A program made the translations under genes and the position numbers. This document shows, piece by piece, positions 22,201 to 37,200 of a DNA stretch of 64,000 nucleotides; the first letter of the stretch is position 1, and every line of letters starts with the position of its first letter. The stretch comes from Odontesthes bonariensis. Its lineage: Eukaryota > Chordata > Actinopteri > Atheriniformes > Atherinopsidae. The notes below the pieces were generated by a model, which was given only the letters and a program-made list of their open reading frames with translations, had not been told where the DNA came from and did not search any database. The DNA lies in assembly GCF_027942865.1 (NCBI RefSeq), contig NC_134515.1, positions 3,542,839 through 3,606,838 of the forward strand. Reading direction: 5' to 3'.

Positions 22201-25200
22201 CGCTGGGAGACTGATCCGGGTACAGGTTAGGGTAGGGAGCGTGCCTGCGGGTGGACAGCAACAACACAAAGTTAGCCTCCTCCTCCTCCTCCTCCTTCTT
22301 CACCTGAAGGACTAAAACCTGAGTTTTACACCCCCATCGTCACACTCTGTTGGGGGCTTAAGTCCTGGGTTGGAGTAGACTACAGAAGAAGAAGAAGAAA
22401 AGCTCCAGAGATGGATGACACTTGTAGAGAATTATTGAACAGTTTTCATGTTGGAAAGCTAACTTGGGTGAGACTGCGTGGATTTCAGGGACCTCCTTAT
22501 CTGAACGGTGCTGCACAGGATCACTTAAAAGGTGTCCTCAGTCGAGGGATTCATCCTTCATCTGAACTGTGATAGGATTCTTCTCTTTTACTACAGACTG
22601 CTTCATGCTTAGCGTGACTGTCGCTGCTTTTAAAGCAACACTAGAGAAGTTTGTGGACCCTAAAACGCTGCGTTTATGGTTAATTTTGAAGTAATTTGAC
22701 TTTTGTGATGCACCATCCCAGGCCTGAGACTCCCAGGGGCTCCGACACCACAAAGGTGCGCTGCTTTCCAGTTATTTCAATCGTCTTCATCTCAAACAAG
22801 CAGCACACAGCAAATTTTGGAGCAAATAGTTTTTTTTTTTTTTTTAATTTTTCATGATTACAAACCAATTTGTCATTGAATTAAATGTCAATTCTTTCTG
22901 TTAATCAGCCGATCCTCATGTTGCACAAGTGCTTGAATCCTGATGTGTATGCCGTCACTGCCGGGAGGCGACTGAGACTCAGTGAATGAAGCCGCCTACT
23001 GTTGATTTGTGGACATGAAATCACTCCCCAATAACTGAATGGAAAAATGTCCCAGTATAAACCCGAAGAGTGACCATTAACCTGAATCAGAGGTGTGAAG
23101 TGACCGTAAACGGTTCAACACAGTGTGTTGAACAGGCTCTCGCTGTCAGAGAACACCCAAACACTCCTCTCTGGTTCTCTTGAAGTGTCCGTTTTCCTCA
23201 TTTCCTCACTGAGAAGATTTAACGTGTGTTACGCAACAAATTTCACATTTTGGAATCCTTAAATCAAACCGTAAGGAAAGTTAAGCTTTAGGTTGTCGCA
23301 CTGTCTCAGATTGTTGATTATTGTTATTTTGACCACTTGATTAAGGCTTGAAACCTTCTTACAGGTTTCCTGAGTGTCCTCAGTTTAACCCATTGACGCC
23401 GGATGTTGCGTAGCGCAACATTGTGCCTAACGCCGGTTGTTGCGTTGCGCAACATGGTCCCTAACGCCAGTTGTTGCGTAGCGCAACATTGTTCATTTAT
23501 CATTATTTTCAAGGCGCATGTAATGCACAATGATTGGTATTTGTTTGGAGAGGATGAGGACGAGGAATTTTTTGGCTTTCAAGTAGACTGGCAGTCCGCT
23601 GGATTTTGCCCCCGACGTCAACAAAAGTTTACTCGTACACCGGGGCTGAAGGTGCCAATATCTGAAGATGCAAGTCCTTTAGATGTGTTCTCGCATATTT
23701 TCACTGATGAAGTTTGGGATATGTTGGTGACACAGACAAACTTATATGCGGATCAGGCGCGCGGCCACACACCACCCAACACGAAGTGGAGCCCCGTGTC
23801 AAAGCAGGAGATGAAATCTTTCATCGGTATCTGCCTAACTTTTGGAATAATCAAACTACTAACTCGCCGGGATTACTGGAGGCAGAGCAAGTGGCTGTAT
23901 CAGACAAATGTCGCCCGAGTGATGGCACGAGATCGTTTTGACATGATCTGGAGGTAATTATTTATTCTTGCGCTTCATTCTGACAATTCTCATTCTTATT
24001 TGAGTGGCGTTGCCTTTATGTAAAAAAAAAAAAAAGAGAGCCCGGTGCGAATTACTGCAGTATAACTATGATGTTTTAGAAGTCGTGTCACTGAAGTTTA
24101 CAGTATAACTGCAAAATGCAAGATATATTGCAGTTTCTTTTTATCATTCATTATTATTGCTGATATTATAATTTTGCAATGACGTCTCTATCATGGCCAG
24201 AAATGTAGCTGAAGTGGTGCCTACATTTACTACTAATACTAATAATAATAATGATGATAATAATAGTAATGATGATTAGTTATAGTATAGTAATAGTAGT
24301 ATAATAAATAGCAGCATTGGGTATTATCCTGAATCGTGTGTGTGTCTGTGTGTGTGTTTGTGTGTGTATTGACTCATCTTTTTTATTTTTTTTTAATGAT
24401 AATGTGTTGGTGTTAATGCTGAATGAACATGACGGAATAAAAGCAGAGAATTTAACCTTTAAAATGCAAATTATTTCATGTCTTTATGTGTTTCAGAGGC
24501 TGAGACTATTGAATTGTTCTTAGGTGTTTTCAATTAATTGTTTTTAGTTAAAAAAAACCTCAGGCATTGGGGACCTTTTCTAAAAACTGGCTTAGGCATT
24601 GAGCAGCTTTTTTTGCAGGTGCTTTAGGCGCCAATGGGTTAAGACTCACAGAAAGAGAAGGAAAAGTCATCTTTGCTTTGGTTTACTTGAGATAAAGAGA
24701 TCCAAGTTAAATGTCCCTTCTGGCTTCGGTTTCATTAGATTTGGACTGAAATTGTCGGGCACCCGGCGGTTTCTAAGATTGTCTGTTGGACCTTGAACAA
24801 ACAGGTGGAGTCCGACCCACCTTCTCTCCAACATCTGCTGAAGCATGTCCTCGCCCTCCTCCGCCGGCTCCGACACGGCGTTCTGCTCATCGCAGACGTT
24901 CCTCAGCTCGCTGGACGGGTAGGACTTCATCGACTGGCTGCGCCGCCGCTGTTCCGCCGCACGGGACACTACGCTAGATTTCTGCGTGCGAAAGTCAAGC
25001 AGTTTACAGACATGGAACAGTTCTGTCGTCACGGCCAATCTAAACTGTTAAAACAGGAACGGCTGTTTTTGGCTTGTACAGCCATTTATTTGCAGTCCTC
25101 TGAAATATTCCTGAAAAGATCAAGAACCAACAAGGCGTCAGTCTCAACACTTCCTGACACGTTTGTTCTAACTGAGGACATAAATACATATGAAAAAGAG

Positions 25201-28200
25201 TTAAGTTCCTCCAACAGCTGCAGATTTCCATCCAATGTAACTAAAGGCTGATTTATGGTCGACCCTCCCGAAGACGCAACAGCCATTTATTTTTTAATCT
25301 TGATGTGCTGGAAGCAAAAAAAAAAAAAAAAAAAAAGGCTTTTTCTGCATCTGGTTTGTACATTTTGTAAATGGAGATAAAAAAAAAAAGCTTTTTTATT
25401 TTTATTTTTATACTAAAAGTGGGGATGTTTTCCTCATCCTAACCAAATAGTTTGTGATGCCTAAACCTAACCAGGTGGTTCAAATGCTCAAACTAACAAC
25501 TGAAAGCTGAAGTTTAACATAAAGTAGTGCTGAAAGTAGTCGTGTAAGGCCTGATTTCCATCATTCCTATCTATCTATCCGTCGAGGAGTCGGAGACTCG
25601 CGGAGACCTCAAGGGTTGTGATTGGTCGGCTAACAACATCATTTCCAGAATCACTTTTCCGGTTTAGCTCCTTCCTCTCAGAACAACAACACCGCCATTT
25701 CTGAAAGAATTTACTGTGTGCCGGTCAGAGTAAAATCCTCAAAGTGTTGTGGCACCAACCTTGAAGCGAATGTTGTTGCTGATCAGGATGTTGCCCTTCA
25801 TGAAGTCCTGCTCGTTCTGCCGGTTTTCAGTGACCACGGGGAAGGCGTGGTACACGGTGGTGCGCAGGATGCTGACCAGGGACTGCACTCGGGTGTGGGG
25901 ATACACGTAGGTCAAGTTGGGCTCCATGATGTCACTGGCAGTCAGCCTCGGAGGGAAAAAGGGAAGCAACTGAAACTTCTGTTTTTTGTTTTTTTTTGAT
26001 GGCAGCTTACGATAATTCTCCATATACTTTAAAGGGATAGTTCGCCTCTTTTGACATGAAGCTGTATGACATCCCATATCAGCAACATCATTTCTGAACA
26101 TCTTCTTACCCCCTGCTGCGTCCTGTGAGCAGAGTTCCAGCCTCGTTTTGGTGTTGATGAAGGTAGTCCGGCTAGTTGGCTGGGGTTTAAAAAATAAAGA
26201 GTTTTGCTTCTCAAAACAATATGCGTTCAACAGAGTAATACATTTGCATCACAAAATGGTTCTCCAGGAAAAAGTCAGACCTCACAATCTCTTGGCCCTA
26301 TTTTCTCTCCCTTCGTATCACTGCCTGCTGTGTAGACCGAGCAGCAAACACCGTAACAGGCGCGGCTGATTAATTTATTGACATTTATTACTTTTTTTTA
26401 TTATTATTATATTTTTAGTTTTTATGGCACCAAACAGACCAGGCCAAATTCCTTGGCAATAAAACCTTTTCTGATTCTGATTCTGTCAGCTGTCGGCAGC
26501 AGGCAGTGATACGAAGGGAGAGAAAATAGGGCCAAGCGATTGTGAGGTCTGACTTTTTCCTGGAGAACCATTTTGTGATGCAAATGTATTACTCTGTTGA
26601 ACGCATATTGTTTTGAGAAGCAAGACGCTTTATTTTTTAAGCCCCAGCCAACTAGCCGGACTACCTTCATCAACACCAAAACGAGGCTGGAACTCTGCTC
26701 ACAGGACGCAGCAGGGGGTAAGAAGATGTTCAGAAATGATGTTGCTGATATGGGATGTTACACAGCTTCATGTCAAAAGAGGCGAACTATCCCTTTAAAT
26801 CTATATAAAACCATCAGAAACCGAACTCTTACTTGTCCATTTCAACCTCGGTCTCCCACTCCAGCAGCGGGACTCCTCTCAGCTGGATGTGGATGTCATA
26901 GATGCCCTTGTTGAAGAAGTCTCCGGTCCACTTGGCAACCTAACAGTCAACACAAGTGAACCTGTTACCAACAAGCCCGGATCAGAATAGAAGTCGCTCG
27001 TAGCATTTGACCTGTTTGATCAAATGTCTATATTCTTAGGGATTCCAGCTGTTAGCGAGGAGTAAACCTGGGGAAAGATATCTGCCACAATCCATTTTCT
27101 CCGATAACATCCAAAAGGCAAATAGAGTCGTGGAAAGCCAACAGTTCCAGAAGTTGCTGCTATTTCCACAGGATTCACATTAAATTGCTCTTTTATTCCT
27201 TCAAAAAGCCACAAAACTATCACTTTTTCCAGCTTTTTTTTTGCTTTTTTCAACATCAAAATAAATAGAAAATAAAAAGCTCTACGATGTTAAAAGGAAG
27301 AAAAGATCACGGAGCCTGGATGTGAAGAGGCCCGGGTCAGAAATAAGACGCAGCTGGACGGGGGGCTTATTCCAGAGCCTGGGGGCAGCTTTGGGAAAAG
27401 GCTCGCTCACCCCAGGGTTTGTATTCTGACCTGGGCACTTCCAGCAGAAACTGATCTGCTGACCTCAGAGCTCTGCCAGGACTGTTAAAAGCTCAGATAA
27501 ATACGACGGGGCGAGGCCGATAAGAGCTTTAAAAACACACATTAAAAGTTTAAAATCAGTTCTATAAAGGACAGGAAGCCAATGGAGGGAGTTAAGAACA
27601 GGAGTGATGTGCAAACGTCTGTTGGTGTTGGTTAAAAAGACGGTTATTGTAGATTATTATTATTATAGTAGTAGTTATTGTAGATCAACAACATCTTTAA
27701 ATGTTCTCCCAAAGGTCTGAAACTGCTGCCAAACATCACATGAACTGCTTACCATGAGTGTGATCATGATGGGCAGCCCGAACGTGATTTCATTGGTGGA
27801 TTCGATGAGGATGACAGTGAGGCTGATGGTCATTCTGACCACGCCTCCGAGGAAGGCGGCGGCTCCGATCAGCGCAAACGTCCCGGAGTAGATGTCCATT
27901 CCCAGTTTCCTGCCAGAGGAGAGACTCGCTGTGAGAAGCATGAAGTCAATAAAGGCTCAGACCCCCCCGGCCGAGGAGGCCAAAGTCCTACAGGCAGCAC
28001 ATCACACTTTTGCTCATGGTTAGCTTAGCTTAGCACAAAGACTGGAAACAGCTACAGTTATTCTGCTATAGTTTAGCTTTACACTGGTGGACTGACCCAT
28101 GAACGGGGGGAACGTCATCACAGCGTTAGGCCGTGTAAACATGATGGATGGACTGTAGCTCCCAGCTGAGGTCAGCGGAGGGGCAGTGTGCCGGAAAGCC

Positions 28201-31200
28201 CAAATCACAGGTTTCACTTCTTATATTTCACTTCCTGCTCCACCAACAGACTCAAAAACTCTTTTGTTCCTCCGGTCATCAGGCTGTACAACAGCTCTCA
28301 GTGATGGCACTTCTGAATTTCACTTTATATTTCACTTTGGTCTCATTTCATTGGTCACTTTATATTTTTAAACTGATTTTTAAACTGTTTTTAAAATTTA
28401 TTTATTTTTTTAAATTCTTAGATTGTTTTTAAAGTGTTTATAATTGTATAACATTTGTATTGCTTATTATGTCTTGCTACTGGATGCTTGAATTTTCTTC
28501 GGGATCAATAAAGTATCTATCTATATCTATCTTATATGACATTACAGTGAATTACAGTCGCATTTAGAGTCAAACGGAGGAGGAAGCAGGTGTACATCAG
28601 GGCAGAGTTTGCAATGGGGGGGCTGTTCTCCATCAATCCACCGCTCGCTCGTAACTTCACGTCTCCAACGATGATGCATCCGTCCATTTTACACAGCCGG
28701 CGGTTACTGCAGGTCACTTATTCAAAGGGTACCGCGGGGTTTCGTGGGTTAATAGCAGCAAAAGTATACCTGCAGATGGATCCTTTAATCCAGTGATACT
28801 CACTATTTATTTCACCAGAGCCACATTGGCAGCAAAATCAAGGGAAGAGCCACTTTTACATACTAAAGTGCCCTTTTGCAAATATGCATTTCTACATATA
28901 AAAAAGAAACAACACAGCCAATACATTTTCAATTCAGACCACTGTAGGAGCTTTTTGTAAAGTTAGTTTTTGTTTTTTGCTTCTAGTTGTAAATTTAATT
29001 TGCTAATTATGAGTAACTTTATTTGATTCATTTCAGTGCTTTATTTAGATTAGATTTTTTGCTAATATTCTTTGTTAGTTATTTGTTTAGAATATTTTGG
29101 TAATTGGGTCACACTGGGCACCTGGAGTCCCAGCATGCACCTGGGTGGGCCGATGGTTTTTTAACAGGGAAAAGGAGAGAGCAGCAGGTTTTCTTTGTTC
29201 TATTGTTTCTTTTATTGTTTTGAAATAAATCATCAGAAAACGCCAGAATTCATTTTGGACATTCATCTCCTTTTGCCTGCGTTAAACCACATCCCCCATG
29301 ATGCATCAGTGGCCTTTTCATTTAGTTTGGTTTAAGTTTAATTTGTTTTTTATGGACAAATGGTCACTACAATCAAATTTACCTTAATACTGGGATGAGT
29401 GGAAGCTGGCGTACATGTCCTCGACTTTCTTCATGTTGTATTTGTAGTTTGTTGTTGTAATCATAGTGAGACATTCAGGATGAGCATGGTTTTTGTGCTG
29501 GTTTTTGCCCTTTTCTAATCAAAAACCGATCCATTGTGCCTGCATCTGGCGCTGGCTAAAGGAGCTAGCGTGCTCTGGCTAAAGGAGCTAGCGTGCTCTG
29601 AGGTCAGGTGTGACGGTGGTTTAAGCGGGCTGCGTTGCCAGGTTTAACAGAGCCCCCTTTAGGAAACACCATTAAGCCTTAATTAATACTTAATAAAAAT
29701 ACTTAATACTGTGCAGTATTCGCTGTGTGTTATTTGAAAAAATGTATTGTTATTGTTACCATATTGTTATAAGCTACTATGCGAGTGCGAGCCGCCAATT
29801 AAAGCTTGAGGAGCCGCACAATGAGCATTTTGGTTTAATCCATTAAAGAGAATGATAGCATCTGCCCCATCTTTTTAATCTAACAGCAGCTAGTGTCAGA
29901 TTAATGTGAAATGAACATTTCTGTAAAATGTGATCAGTTTGCTAACTCCCGGGTTGCTTTGAAATTAAATATAGTAAATGTAGCATCCACAGATTTTCCC
30001 TTCATTCTTTTATTCTTTCATTCTTGTTGCTCAACTAGCGCAGATGTAACGGTTCCATCGAATGAATAAGAAGCATAAAACTAGATTTGTGATAACAGAA
30101 AGAGAACTTTGTTCTTACACTTTGAGGATGTTTGCCACCAGACGTCCAAACGCCGCCCCGCAGAGGAGTGACGGCACAAAGAGGCCGCTGGGCACGGACA
30201 CACCGTAGGTCCAGCAGGCCAACAGGAAGTACAACAGGAAGAAGACGGACAGGGTGACCGGGCTGAAGGTTCCTACGAGAAGGAAGCACAACTCCTGAGA
30301 GTAAAGGACAGGACAGGGATGGGCAACTTCCATGATAAAGAGGGCCAACACTTTCTCAGCACTCTCATTGGAGGGCCACATGACCACGCACTTCGAATAA
30401 TTGGACATGAGACGCTACAAATGATTCTCAATAAGAACACATTTTATATGAATTTATATCTGTATGTTTATTGCACCAACATACAACTATTTTCTGCATA
30501 TAAATGCATTTTAACACGTCCTTAATAAGCAACAAAAACATTTGCTTAAAAACAAAAGTGCAAAAAGGAATTTGAACTCCTTCATAACAAAGAACAAAAC
30601 TGAAGAGGTACTCTTCTTCCCATTTTGGCTGAAAAATGCGGTTTTCTCGGTCAAGTTTTCTCTTTTTGCCACTGCTAGTGGCCATGGCTCTTGACTTTCT
30701 TATTCGCTGTTGCGGAAAGCGGCCCGGGCCCCGCTATTGTTTGCGTATGCCGTGCCCTCTATCGGTCAACAGTATAATCATAATTTTTTTAATGATTAAA
30801 TTATTATTGATCTATTTGCGGGCCGTACTGAGTGAGGACGAGGGCCGTGTGCGGCCCCCGGGCCGCCAGTTGCCCATCCCTGGGATAGGAGACCCTCCCG
30901 TCGGAGGTTCGTTTTTAACAGACATCGGATACATAGAACGTGCCACAGAGCATCATCATTCCTCTGTTTTCAGCAGTCAGCAGCTGTGCTCACCGTCCTG
31001 GTGGAAGAGCTGGTGGATCGCCACCTCCTGCGGGTTGAAGAGCAGCGTCGCCATGTCGTTGTAGGTCTTATTGGAGCAGAAGAACTGGCGGACGGTTGAG
31101 TTGATGTCCTCGCTGCCGGCCACCTGAAAACCAAACCCTCAACTTAATACGAAACGGCGAATGATGCTGAATGTAGAGAGACGAGGGCGTCCGGTTCACA

Positions 31201-34200
31201 GAATTCTGCTGGACTCATCGAGATTCATTTAATGAACTGATGTCATCAGGGCTGGGCAACGATTCAAATGTTTAATCTAATTAATCACATGATTTCCCTG
31301 ATTAATCATGATTAATCGCATTTGTACGCAAAATCCAAAAATGAATCCAAAAGTAGCGTATAGCTTTTAGCATTTAGCTTTATTTTAAATGTGCTGCCAT
31401 ATGAATGAAAGTGCCATAACATTTGTTGTGCAAACACACTTTTAACATCAGCATCTTTCTGTAGTTTTTATGTAGAAGCCTCGCTCCACTGTCTGTTTCC
31501 TTGAATGACTTGCTGCTATCAGTTGTGTGTTTTGCCTTTAACCTTGTGGCACCCACAGTTGCAGATATTTTTATTTACATTACATTATTTGATTTTTTAA
31601 ATTTACATACATTATTTACATTCATGTGTAATATTTTTTTACATTAAATTTTATGTGCCGACAGTTGTCACAGCATCATTTTCTTGGGTCAGTGAATTAC
31701 ACTCTGCTTTGCGGTGGTCTGTTCTAGTTGGTTCTGGTCTCGTTTGGTGTGGTCTGCTTTGTCCACCTTTCACTTATACCTTTTTTGCCAAACGATCTGC
31801 AGAGAATGACTTGGTTTTGTGAACAAAATTAATCAGGAAAGCCCACAGTTGCAAATATGCAACATTGCCTAAAATGATCAAAAATAGCCCAATTCCAAAA
31901 ATTCCAAAAATATTGGTTTATTCCCACCCAAAAAGATGTAAGAAGAGCCAAAATATTTTTTTTCAATGATTATTCATATGCTTGGGTCCTACAAGGTTAA
32001 GTGATATTTTAGACTGGAACTACTACGCTGAGAAGACAATTCAACTTGGCAGTGTTTACAGATGACTTTGGTTCTGTCGACTCCGCCGTCTGGAAGAACT
32101 TTAAAATGAAAATGGCCGAGTAAAAGTTCCGTACCCTTCTCCATGTTTGGTGGATCCGCCGATTACTCGTTGCCCAGCCCTATATGTTATACTACAAGCC
32201 AGATTCACACTCCGCTGGATGCACCGGTGACATTTAAATTCATTTTGATACTGGGGTCAACCGTGGGTTGACGCAATCCAGCCACCTATAAGGACGACTC
32301 CTCCGTGGGCAACAATGAAACTTAAGGCCAGCTCCCCAACAGTCTGAGCCTCGGGGTTAGAAACATAACCTCGATAGATTTTTCCCAGCACGCCATGGCC
32401 TGTTAGCTGCATTCATTCAGAGCCTCTCCATACTTGTGATGCAACAACAGTGAAGACACTCACCGTAGTGTTGTGCTTTGTGGGGGGGGAAAGGTCGCGG
32501 CATTCACCCAACAGAATGGAGGCGGAAAATATCACCAACGTTGTCACCATGGCCACCAGCAGACTCTCCAGAACTCTGGAAAAGTGTGAAGTTCAGACCA
32601 TCTTTAATGCATTCTTCTTAGATTGGTGTTTCATTGTAATGAATAAGGAACATTATTGTTTTAAGACAGGAAGATGTGACACTTGTTGACCTTTAAATGT
32701 CCTCCACCATATTTTCCAGGGACAATGATGTGTGGAATTTTCTTTGGAAGTAAACCTACCGAAAGCATTAATTCCTTTTTTTCCGTCTCAGTGGGCACTT
32801 TAAAGGGTTAAGACAGAGCGGGTCACCTGATAAACTTTGCCTTGGGGTGGATGTGTCTGATGCGATATTTGGCCAGGCACTTGTTCATGCAGTTGAAGAG
32901 CGCCCCCAGCAGGCCGCCCACCAGGCCCATCAGGACGAAGAAGGCCAGGTCCACCGCTGTCCACAGGTGGCAGTTCTTATCCCCGTCTGGACACTGGTCA
33001 GCAGAAATATTTTATTCAGAATCAAATCAAACAACCTCTTCCAAACTGGGGAAATATGACCCAACACATCCAAACGTGTGGTGGTCACTTTAATCATTAG
33101 AGTTGGATTTTCTCTGGTTGAATAAAGCTTTTTTTCTTTGACTCCTTTGTACATTTTTAAAAGCTCCTCAAACAGAGTGCACGTTAACCCAAAGAGTGTG
33201 AACAGCACAGCATATCTGCACTGAAACGAGTGCTTTGGTCTGGACCTTTAAACAAAACGTGTGAACGCATGGTTTCTCTTTGGTTTCGGTTTCTTTACCC
33301 GGACAATACAGTATTCTGATGGACAAATAATATTCAGCTCGTTTGCTGCAATCGGCCAATCAGAAAACAGGACAGCATCAACCGTGGCACCTATGATATC
33401 GGGCATCGAGCCGGAAACCAGATCCAACGAGTGTGTGTTTTAATCATCAGGGCAAAGTCGGTAATTTACAGTAAAAACTAAAAATCTTTAAATGCTGAGA
33501 AATAAAAGGAAATAAACTCTCAGACTCTTTTAAACAAAGATTTGGGGTCTGAATGGGATCAAAGAGCAGGAGAAATACACAAGTAAATGCTAAGGATGCA
33601 CCGATACCGATACTGTGTGCGTGTACTCGTACTCATAAAGTTTTCATAAAAGTGTTCCGATACTACAGAACCGGCACCAGAGTGACGGTTGGATTTGGGT
33701 TGAATATGCCCAAAGACAATAAAATGTGTTAAATTGTCAGAACTGTAATGGCTTCGATTAGTACTCATATATCGGTACTCAGGATCGGCAAGTACTAAAA
33801 GGTAAGTACTTGTACTTGTATTCGGTTTAAAAAAAAAAAAAAAAGTGGTATCGGTGCATCTCTAGTAAATGCACATAAAAGGAAATGAGTTGAGCCAACG
33901 TGGAAGTTTAAAATTCAAACACAAAACATTCAACGGAGGCCTTTATAATTAATATTTTTGTAAGTAAAAACATCTAAAAGTCACGAGATTATTCAGAATT
34001 ATTCTTTACCTTGAACTCTCCAAAGTTGAGCAAACCAGGAAGCTGGAAGGAGCCCCACTTATTAAAGTTGATCCCCGAACGGAAGAAGTTTAAAGTGAAA
34101 GTGGCTGACATGGAGCAGAAGAGCTGAAACAGGAAATCAGGAAAGTATTACAACCCTCTGCTTTAGAATATTGTTGTTATTTTCTTTTGAATCCGGATAC

Positions 34201-37200
34201 GCCTCCATTCATGTTATAGCCAGGAGACGCATGCAAATATATGGCTGTAAACAATTAGCTGTGAGCACAGCTGAGCAGAGGCAAACAGACAGCCATGCAA
34301 ATATAAAAACCTGCTACAGGGCCAACAAAAGTGCCCACAAAGCCTTCATTTTACATAAAAAACTGCTGCTAAATTACTGCAGACACAAACGGTTTCATAA
34401 TGTGAATTAGTGGGAACTAAACAATTAAAAAAAATGTTGAATTCAACTGTTAAAATTTAAATTTTAGCTTATTTTCTCACAGCACTGATAAAAAGTCATT
34501 TTCAAAGGAAAGTGTTGAAAACAAGTGCGTCCGAGTCTGTTCAGTCACTTTTTCCTATTATGACTCGTTTGCATGATGTTTACATGTTTTGCAGCACAAG
34601 TATTTTCTTAATTTGGATTTCAGTCACGTTCCGGTCACGTTCCAGTATTTGTTTTCTTCTGGTGCAGCTCAGTGAACTCTCGCAGCCACCATACATATTA
34701 GTGTGCCGTGTCAGGATTCCCTGATAGAAGCATTTTGAACCTGTTTCATTATAACATTATATTACATTACGGTCATTTTGCAGACGCTTTTATCCAAAGC
34801 GACTTACAATAAGTGTGTTCCACATCGGTGGGCAAAAGAACTTCAGGTCACAAGAAATCATAAGTGCATTTCCTTCCAAAACCAAACAGCTAAGAGCAGA
34901 ACTAGTGCTTTAGGAAACAAATAAGTGCGTAAGGAGCTGGGAGGAAGCAGGTGATGTCCTCAGAGGGCGGATCTGGGTAGTGTTTCCTGAAGAGGATATA
35001 AGACGACATACCACTTTCCAGGTGAGCGCCTGGTTCCAGAAGGAGGAGCCCTCCTCCAGGCTGAACAGGGTGCCTCCTATTGGAGCACCGAAGGCAGCAG
35101 CGACTCCTGCGGCAGCGCCGGCCGACACAAAGTCTCGCTTATCCCTGAAGAACAGACATGTGCAGAAGAAAGGATTACAAATCTCATTATAGATGCTGTG
35201 TACTTCACAACATTCAGAGGCAAGTTTCTCACTTTATTGTCATTGTGAAGTGAAGCTCTGCATTTAACTAACTCACACATGCTCTGAGCTGCCGGGTACA
35301 GGTTAAAAAGGAGTTTTAATAGGAAACGAGTGAATAAAAGCCTGCACAATGCAACTGTAAAATCTGTCTTTTTTTCCCCTGTTTATTAGCTTTTAAAGAA
35401 TAAACTCTACTGCCTCTCTGACTTCACCGCTTTTTGATTCCAGTAACTTTGAAAGTGTTTTTCTTAAAGTGCCCAGAGAGTGAAACTCTGGCCCAGACTG
35501 GGTCTTTGCTTTCCCAACATGTGACGGCATGCCGAGTTATTGTGGACAACGCTGGTACAGCAGCTGTTTCACTAGTGAGAAGGTTTCCCACAGCCATACC
35601 TGTCACTGCGGAAGTACGGGAAGTCGAATTTTATCCTCTTGAAAGTGATGCTCTGAAACTGATAAAAGGGGAAATACATCTGATGAGTACACATTCTTAC
35701 AGTCTGACCTATGAACTTATGCGCGAATAAAAGAGAAGTGAGAGGCATCTTTCAGGGTTATTCCACACAGATCACTGATCTCAGACAGAAGCCAAGCTTC
35801 ACACTGGAAAAAATCTAAGTCTTACCAAGTATATTTGTCTCATTTCTAGTCAAAATATCTCATTACACTTAATATAAGACTGCCTGACAAGTACTATTTC
35901 AGCCAGATATAGGGACTTGTTTTAATACAATACATCTGGAATATCTTGTTAAATGGAAGAGTCTTGAAAACAAATTGTTTTGAGTCACATATGATATGAA
36001 ACAAGCTTTTTTTTTTTTTTACATTTGAAGAGGTTTTTAAGCTAATTTCAAGATCACTTTTATCTCAAAAGTCCTAAATATCACATTTTATTTCAAGAAA
36101 TCTTGACAAGTCGATTTTCACTAGTTCCATTGGCAGATCTTTTTGCTTATTTCAAGCAAAAACGTCTTTTATTTGTTGTTTTTCTTACTTATTTTTGGAG
36201 GGGCATTTTTTCCAGTGTATTTTTTATTTTAAAGGTTCACATGTTACTTGGGTCGGGTCATAGAGACAAAGCAAGGGAAGCCCAGACATCCCCCTGCTCA
36301 GTGACACTATCCAGCTCCTCCTGGGGGATCCCTCCAGAGAGTTCTGGGTCTAATCTGAGGCCTCTTCATAGTCGTTTCATATGATATGTGACTCAAAACA
36401 ATTTGTTTTCAAGACTTTTTCATTTAACAAGATATTCCAGATGTATTGTCTTCAAACAAGTCCCTATATCTGGCTGAAATGGTGCTTGTTAGGCAGTTGT
36501 GTCTGATATTAAGTGTAATGACATATTTTGACTAGAAATGAGACAAATATACTTGGTAAGACTTTGATTTTTTCCAGTGTACAGCTGATGGTCTTAAACA
36601 GAGCAGTTATTCTGTTCCCGTCGGGTTTGATCAGCAGAGGCTTTAAGCACACGTGGTTTCATGTCTTCATCTCCCAGAATCAGACAGTTTTGTTCAAGGC
36701 CACAACTGATTTTTACAGAAGTGAAGCAGATCAGGAGGAATAACCATCACTAATAATGGTGTTAACAAAAAAAAAAGAAGCCGAGTACCTGAGGAAGGCC
36801 AGCTCCCACAATGGCTCCGCTGTGTATCATCGGTCCTTCTTTTCCTACAAACAGACCTGAGAGGACAAACAGATATCTAAAGCAGATAAATCATATTTCT
36901 GCCGTCCAGGCGGAATCTGAGGACATTATTAACAAAAAGCCGTGTAAACATACTCCTTTTATTATTTTATCAGCCTCATAAAGTTAAATCAGCAGCAAAT
37001 TCTGAATTATTTGTGCAATAAAATGTTTATTGTGACCGACTTCTGGTTCTGTCAGATTTTATTGGAACATTTTATCGTTGGAGCTGCTCGAGTCACTCGA
37101 GGCAAAATCCTACAAAAGGACCATAAAACAAACGGATTACATTTAAACTAGGGCTGGGCAACGATTCAAATGTTTAATCTAATTAATCACATGATTTCCC

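Noticed and set aside
22007-22315. 102-codon plus-strand frame
   Set aside because: Antisense shadow of clcn6 exon 20.
23385-24642. Domesticated piggyBac gene
   Set aside because: The frame stops at about 145 codons before the catalytic residues, and the element keeps its ends and TTAA flanks, so it is a deleted transposon.
24793-25251. 152-codon plus-strand frame
   Set aside because: Antisense of clcn6 exon 19 running into intron; no domain.
30636-31064. 142-codon plus-strand frame
   Set aside because: Joins a hAT MITE with the antisense of clcn6 exon 14.
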